A DNA stretch of 64,000 nt, from assembly GCA_014873095.1 (NCBI GenBank), contig CP050848.1:5081850-5145849 (forward strand). Direction: 5' to 3'. Shown one piece after another: positions 59,889-64,000 of the stretch. How positions within the stretch are numbered: the stretch's first letter is position 1; each line of letters starts with the position of its first letter. The notes beneath the pieces were generated by a model that saw only the letters and a program-made list of their open reading frames with translations, was not told where the DNA came from and made no database searches. Origin of the DNA: Planctomycetales bacterium ZRK34. GTDB lineage: Bacteria; Planctomycetota; Phycisphaerae; Phycisphaerales; Zrk34. The position numbers and the translations under genes were made by a program.

Positions 59889-60773
59889 TCAGAATGACAG
59901 AACCAGCGAGAATGTCCAGCGATAGCCGAACAGATCGTTGGCATCCGTGATCGGGGTTTCATACGCGAAACGGAAGCCGGCGTTGTCACACGGACGGATT
60001 TCGCCGCCGACGCCGACGGTCACGACCGACTCGTCCTTGCCGCCGCCGAGGCTGTCGACATCCAGCCCCTGGAATGCGACAACTCTGTTGCCTTCGCCGA
60101 TGGTGTGGTAGCCGTTGAGTTCGACGACCGGGCTGAAGTGCTCGCAGAGCCAGTAGTCGGCATGCACATGCCAGCTGACGGTGTCGGAGCTGCCCAGCAC
60201 GTCGTGCTCATCGTCAGTCAGGTGCAGGTTGACGGTGGCGCCGAGGTGCAGCTTGTCAAAGCCCTTGTTGACCGAGGCCCACAGGCGGTACTGCGAGGAG
60301 TTGTTGAACACCATGCCGTCGCCGGTCTTGAATTCGTACCCGGCGCCCACGGCCGCGTGAAGCTGGCCCTTCCAGTCCTGCAGGAAGTTCCACTTGATGC
60401 CGGCGGCAATGTCGTTCCACCCGTCGTCAACACCCAGCCCGGCGTCCAGGTCGGTATATCCGTCCTTGTAGGCGACCAACTGAAGCTGATCGGTCAGGGC
60501 CACGCGAACCTGGGCGGCATACACGTTGGCATGACCGCCGCCGTTGGTCTTGGGGAAGTCGTGATACAGGTACCAGATGCGCAGGTCGGTCGTTACGAAG
60601 GAATCTTCATGGAAGTAGGGGCTGGTGACGGGATGGACGGCCTTCTGCTGGTCGGCGACTTCCTTGGCGTCGGGGTTGGGCTCGCCGAACAGGACGAAGC
60701 CTGCGTGTTGCCCGTAGACGGTTGAAGTCGACAGCCCGATGAGTACCGCCAGTAGTAACAGGCTCTTTTGCAT
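59889..60773 (-). CDS. Outer-membrane porin/transporter-like beta-barrel protein
   Basis: A 294-residue exported protein with signal MQKSLLLLAVLIGLSTSTVY. The mature part has alternating beta strands typical of outer-membrane barrels (TDLRIWYLYHDFPKTNGGGH, LQLVAYKDGYTDLDAGLGVD, WDIAAGIKWNFLQDW-type strands) and ends GYRWTFSLVLSF with a C-terminal aromatic residue. Resembles proteins annotated as phenol/MetA-pathway barrels of unknown substrate. The start at 60773 begins the signal; the frame opens 23 codons earlier. It is oriented with the cbb3 locus but separated by repeats. Confidence 0.8.
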   Translation of the reverse strand: MQKSLLLLAVLIGLSTSTVYGQHAGFVLFGEPNPDAKEVADQQKAVHPVTSPYFHEDSFVTTDLRIWYLYHDFPKTNGGGHANVYAAQVRVALTDQLQLVAYKDGYTDLDAGLGVDDGWNDIAAGIKWNFLQDWKGQLHAAVGAGYEFKTGDGMVFNNSSQYRLWASVNKGFDKLHLGATVNLHLTDDEHDVLGSSDTVSWHVHADYWLCEHFSPVVELNGYHTIGEGNRVVAFQGLDVDSLGGGKDESVVTVGVGGEIRPCDNAGFRFAYETPITDANDLFGYRWTFSLVLSF

Positions 60774-61076
60774 TGCTTTGCCTCGATAAAACAGAATGGG
60801 GGATAGATGTCCGGTCGCCGCGAACGACCACGTTGAGGACAATATCGTCCGGATATGAGCAACTTGATATCAGGAAATCCCTCAACGGGGTATTCGGGTA
60901 ATCCCGTGAATCCCCATGCCCATGCCCTGTAGGGGAGGCGACATCCTGCGAGCCAGTGGGGGGGCGACCTACAAAAATGTCATGACGCCGAGCGCGGGTT
61001 TTTTGCAATCGGTGGGGACGCCTGTACGATCTACCCGGCCAACCCTGATTCGATCAAAACCTGTATTGCGAGGCCC

Positions 61077-62402
61077 ATGATGAAGTTGATACCCGCCGTG
61101 CTGTTTGTGCTTGTTTTCACCGGCATCGCTTCGGCGGCCGATTCCGGGCAGCGGCCCAACGTCGTCATGCTCATCTCCGACGACCAGGCCTGGGGCGACT
61201 ACGGCTTCATGGGCCACCCCCAGATCAAAACCCCCGCACTGGACAAGTTCGCCGCCGAGTCGCTGACTTTCACCCGCGGGTATGTGCCCGATTCGCTGTG
61301 CCGCCCATCGCTGGCGACGATGGTCACCGGTCTGTACCCCCGCCAGCACGGCATCGTCGGCAACGATCCGCCCGTGCCCGCATCACTGGGTCACAGCAAG
61401 CGACTGGCCCGGCGCGACCCGCTGTACACCGCGGTGCGCGAGCGCTACATCGACCGCATCGATCATGTGCCGACGCTGCCGAAGATGCTGCGCGATCTGG
61501 GGTATGTTTCGCACCAGTCGGGCAAGTGGTGGGAAGGGCACTACAGCCGCGGCGGGTTTACACACGGCATGACCCACGGCGACCGAGCCACCGGTGGACG
61601 CCACGGCGACGACGGACTCGTCATCGGACGCAAGGGCCTGAAGCCCGTGTTCAATTTCATTGATGATGCGGTCGATCGGAAGACGCCATTCATGGTGTGG
61701 TACGCCCCGTTCATGCCGCACACGCCGCACACGCCGCCGCAGCGTCTGCTCGATAAGTACATGAAGCTGACGGACTCGATTCACGTGGCCAAATACTGGG
61801 CGATGTGTGAATGGTTCGATGAAACCTGCGGGCAGTTGCTCGACTACCTCGATCAAAAGGGCGTGGCCGACAACACCATCGTCGTGTACGTCTGCGACAA
61901 CGGGTGGATTCAGAGCACGGACAATGCGCACTACGCGCCGCGCAGCAAGCGATCGCAATACGACGGCGGTGTCCGCACACCGATCATGGTCCGCTGGCCC
62001 GGGCACATCACCCCGCGCATGGACACGACGCACCTGGCGTCGAGCCTTGATCTGGCGCCGACGATTCTCGCCGCCTGCGGGTTGAAACCGACCGCCGAGA
62101 TGCCGGGTATCAACCTGGCCGATGACGATGCCGTGGCCAAACGCGACACGCTCTGCGGCGCGATCTACGAACACGACATCGTGGCGATGGATGACCCCGC
62201 CGCGTCGTTGAAATACCTGTGGTGCATCGAAGGTGAGTACAAGCTGATTCTGCCGAACGCCAAGCGCATCACCGACGAAAGCCCCGAGTTGTTTCACATC
62301 ACGGCCGACCCCCACGAACAGAAAAACCTCGCCGCCGCCGACCCGCAGCGTTTGCAGGCGATGACGAAGAAGCTGCAGGCATGGTGGGCCGCCCGTGATT
62401 GA
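61077..62402 (+). CDS. Secreted sulfatase with a variant active-site signature
   Basis: A 441-residue alkaline-phosphatase-fold hydrolase with a signal peptide (AVLFVLVFTGIASA). The metal-binding motif is NVVMLISDDQAWGDYGF; the formylglycine motif is SLCRPSLATMVTGLYPRQHG, with Cys75-Arg-Pro-Ser-Leu79, where the usual Arg of C-x-P-x-R is Leu. Later motifs are HYSRGGFTHGMTHGD and VYVCDNGWIQ. Sulfatases strip sulfate from algal polysaccharides, matching the marine planctomycete style. The start may be one codon later. Overlaps birA by 8 bases. Confidence 0.92.
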   Translation: MMKLIPAVLFVLVFTGIASAADSGQRPNVVMLISDDQAWGDYGFMGHPQIKTPALDKFAAESLTFTRGYVPDSLCRPSLATMVTGLYPRQHGIVGNDPPVPASLGHSKRLARRDPLYTAVRERYIDRIDHVPTLPKMLRDLGYVSHQSGKWWEGHYSRGGFTHGMTHGDRATGGRHGDDGLVIGRKGLKPVFNFIDDAVDRKTPFMVWYAPFMPHTPHTPPQRLLDKYMKLTDSIHVAKYWAMCEWFDETCGQLLDYLDQKGVADNTIVVYVCDNGWIQSTDNAHYAPRSKRSQYDGGVRTPIMVRWPGHITPRMDTTHLASSLDLAPTILAACGLKPTAEMPGINLADDDAVAKRDTLCGAIYEHDIVAMDDPAASLKYLWCIEGEYKLILPNAKRITDESPELFHITADPHEQKNLAAADPQRLQAMTKKLQAWWAARD

Positions 62403-63282
62403 CCCGGTGGTGTTGAATCGCCTGTTGACCGCCGACGGCCCCGTGCCCACCCATGCCTTGGGCATCACCCGCGATGACTTGGCCGCCCTCGAGGCCGCCG
62501 GGTGTCGACTTGACGATCATCCCCAGCACGGGCTGCGCCTGCTCAGCGCCGGGCTCGGCTGCTGGGTCGACTACATCGAACAACGTCACGCCGATCGACT
62601 CGGCCGGCGGATGTTGGTTTTTCGTGAAACCACCAGCACGCAGGACGTGGCGCGTCAGGCACAGGTCGCCGACGGGGCCGTGATCACCACCGATCATCAG
62701 ACCGGCGGGCGCGGCCGGCTCGGTCGCCGATGGGTGGCTCCGCCGGGCGCGGCGCTGTTGATGACGGCCGTGGTGCGCCACACCGAGTCGACGCCGGTCG
62801 ATCGCCTCATGCTTGCCGCAGCGTGTGCTGTGGCCGAGGCGGTCGAGTCGCTGTGTGAGCAGCAGGTACAGATCCGCTGGCCCAATGATGTGCTGCTGAA
62901 TGGTCGCAAGCTGGCCGGCATCCTCGTCGAAACGGCGAACAATCTCGCCATGATCGGCATCGGGCTCAACGTCAGCGCCCACCCGGCCGACCTCAACGCC
63001 ACCTCGCTGGGCGCCGAGTCCATTCACGTCGACCGGCTTCACCTGCTCGACGTGTTGCTGGATCGGCTCGACTTCGATGTGCGCCATGCGACCGATGCAC
63101 AACTGCTGCGCTGCTGGCGGGCGCGGTCGTGTCTGACCGGGCAGCGCGTGACCGTCAGCGTCGACAGCAGGCAACTCACCGGTCGCGTGATCGACCTCGA
63201 CCCCGCTCACGGTCTGCTCATGCAGATTGAACAAGGTCCGATCACCACGTTGCCGGCGGCGACGACATCGTTGATCGTTTGA
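62395..63282 (+). CDS. birA: Biotin--[acetyl-CoA carboxylase] ligase
   Basis: A 295-residue protein. The catalytic domain has the biotin-adenylate motif GRGRLGRRW (QTGGRGRLGRRWVAPPGAAL) and WPNDVLLNGRKLAGILVETA, then IGIGLNVS. The C-terminal SH3-like domain (LTGQRVTVSVDSRQLTGRVI) is present. The N-terminal wing is short (about 80 residues, with helix-turn-helix-like LGITRDDLAALEAAG), so a repressor function as in E. coli BirA is possible but not shown. The start is a GTG at 62395 inside the sulfatase gene's end. Confidence 0.92.
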   Translation: MIDPVVLNRLLTADGPVPTHALGITRDDLAALEAAGCRLDDHPQHGLRLLSAGLGCWVDYIEQRHADRLGRRMLVFRETTSTQDVARQAQVADGAVITTDHQTGGRGRLGRRWVAPPGAALLMTAVVRHTESTPVDRLMLAAACAVAEAVESLCEQQVQIRWPNDVLLNGRKLAGILVETANNLAMIGIGLNVSAHPADLNATSLGAESIHVDRLHLLDVLLDRLDFDVRHATDAQLLRCWRARSCLTGQRVTVSVDSRQLTGRVIDLDPAHGLLMQIEQGPITTLPAATTSLIV

Positions 63283-63313
63283 TTATTCGCCAAGGCCCCC
63301 GGATAATGACCCC

Positions 63314-64000
63314 ATGACCGCAGCCACACTTCCCTGCGAAGCGCCCAGCAAACGCGACAAAGCCATCGGCCGTGCCGCCGAGCTGTTGCGCCGCGGCGGC
63401 GTGGTCGTCTTCCCCACCGAAACCGTCTACGGCGTCGGCGCCTCCGTGCTCGCCCCGCGTGGGCTCGAACGCCTCCGCCGCATCAAGCAACGCCCCGAGC
63501 ACCAACCTTTCAGCGTCCACATCGGCCGCGTCGACGATATCGAACGCTACGTCGATCTGACCACGCAGCCCGTGCTCCGCCGCCTGGCTCGCAAGACCAT
63601 GCCCGGCCCGATCACGTGGGTCGTCGAAGTCGAAACCGAAGTCATCGATCAGAAACTCCGCGCCATCGGCCTGGCCCCGTCGCAACGCCACCGCCTTTAC
63701 CATGAAAACACCATCGGCCTGCGCTGCCCCGACAATCCCGTCGCCGCCGAGCTGCTCTCGGCCGTGGCCGATCCCGTCGTCGCCGCCAGCGCCAATCCCG
63801 CCGGTATTGACCCGCCCAACTCCGCCGAGCGATCCGCCGAACTGCTCGGTGATCAGGTCGACCTTATCCTCGACGGCGGCGCCGCCCGCTACGCCCGGGC
63901 TTCCACCATCGTCCGCACCGCCGGCGCCCAGCTCGAAGTCCTCCGCGAGGGTGTCTACGACCAACGCTACCTGGAAAAGCTGATGCAGAAATGGATCGTC
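63314..64000 (+). CDS. Threonylcarbamoyl-AMP synthase (Sua5/YciO/YrdC), 3'-truncated
   Basis: The frame from ATG 63314 is open to the window end, giving at least 229 residues. It contains the YrdC-domain motifs: LLRRGGVVVFPTETVYGVGA, RLRRIKQRPEHQPFSVHIGR, MPGPITWVVE and VVAASANPAG near residue 160. It makes threonylcarbamoyl-AMP for tRNA t6A modification. A longer Sua5-type form would have an extra C-terminal domain, which lies outside the window; the gene name (tsaC or sua5) is therefore left open. Confidence 0.93.
   Translation, partial: MTAATLPCEAPSKRDKAIGRAAELLRRGGVVVFPTETVYGVGASVLAPRGLERLRRIKQRPEHQPFSVHIGRVDDIERYVDLTTQPVLRRLARKTMPGPITWVVEVETEVIDQKLRAIGLAPSQRHRLYHENTIGLRCPDNPVAAELLSAVADPVVAASANPAGIDPPNSAERSAELLGDQVDLILDGGAARYARASTIVRTAGAQLEVLREGVYDQRYLEKLMQKWIV

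Noticed and set aside
1..64000. tRNA, rRNA, CRISPR arrays and prophage genes
   Set aside because: No cloverleaf with a conserved T-arm, no direct-repeat array with spacers, no cas or phage structural genes were recognised by reading. A covariance-model search would be needed to rule out small RNAs.

Overview
The window is high-G+C bacterial chromosome, almost fully coding. Its gene content points to a planctomycete, most likely a Phycisphaerae-like lineage. The evidence is inference from content: several FTLIELLVV pseudopilins (one with an H-X9-DG motif), ECF sigma factors paired with FecR-type anti-sigma proteins, PEP-CTERM surface proteins, a secreted sulfatase and glycosidases, a DUF11/OmcB-like lipoprotein, a fused ccoNO gene, and many intergenic hairpin repeats. 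No rRNA, tRNA, CRISPR array, prophage or transposase gene was seen.

Layout. 1-3.0 kb: end of a GH5-like glycosidase, an aldo/keto reductase, and a small lower-G+C island with a Phd/ParE toxin-antitoxin pair and an unknown gene. 3.0-6.8 kb: lepA, plsC, cmk and an orphan TSCPD domain of class II ribonucleotide reductase. 7-13.6 kb: a PEP-CTERM protein, a secreted TPR protein, a GAF-PP2C phosphatase, a small unknown protein, trpC and a CPBP protease. 13.6-16.9 kb: a lipoprotein operon (LpoB-like, TPR lipoprotein, YcfL-like, LpoB-like) that may control peptidoglycan synthesis. 17.8-24.9 kb: two tandem modules, each sigma factor > FecR > PEP-CTERM protein > pseudopilin; this is the most interesting region. 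25-30 kb: ppk1, ppx and thrS. 30-43 kb: mixed metabolic, transport and cell-envelope genes, including a SET protein, MGMT, TSUP exporter, heme lipoprotein, ExbB-like channel, pyruvate kinase and a dicarboxylate symporter. 43-50 kb: PpnP, a YqjD/E/K-like stress-membrane operon, an octaheme cytochrome with a multi-spanning membrane neighbour, a DUF11 lipoprotein, a LEA-type lipoprotein and an MscS channel. 51-59.7 kb: a complete cbb3 oxidase locus, transcribed ccoNO-ccoQ-ccoP-ccoG-ccoH-SafE-ccoI-ccoS. 59.9-64 kb: an outer-membrane-like protein, sulfatase, birA and a Sua5/YrdC gene cut by the window end.

How it fits together. The cbb3 cluster supplies high-affinity oxygen respiration and its own copper and maturation factors; the octaheme cytochrome suggests nitrogen-oxide or hydroxylamine chemistry as well. 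The sigma/FecR modules look like self-contained surface-signalling units whose output may include exported PEP-CTERM proteins. Repeats are a theme: at least five families occur. One lies in frame inside ccoI, one encodes the signal peptide of a lipoprotein, and one supplies a stop codon, so they appear to be shaping genes as well as filling gaps.
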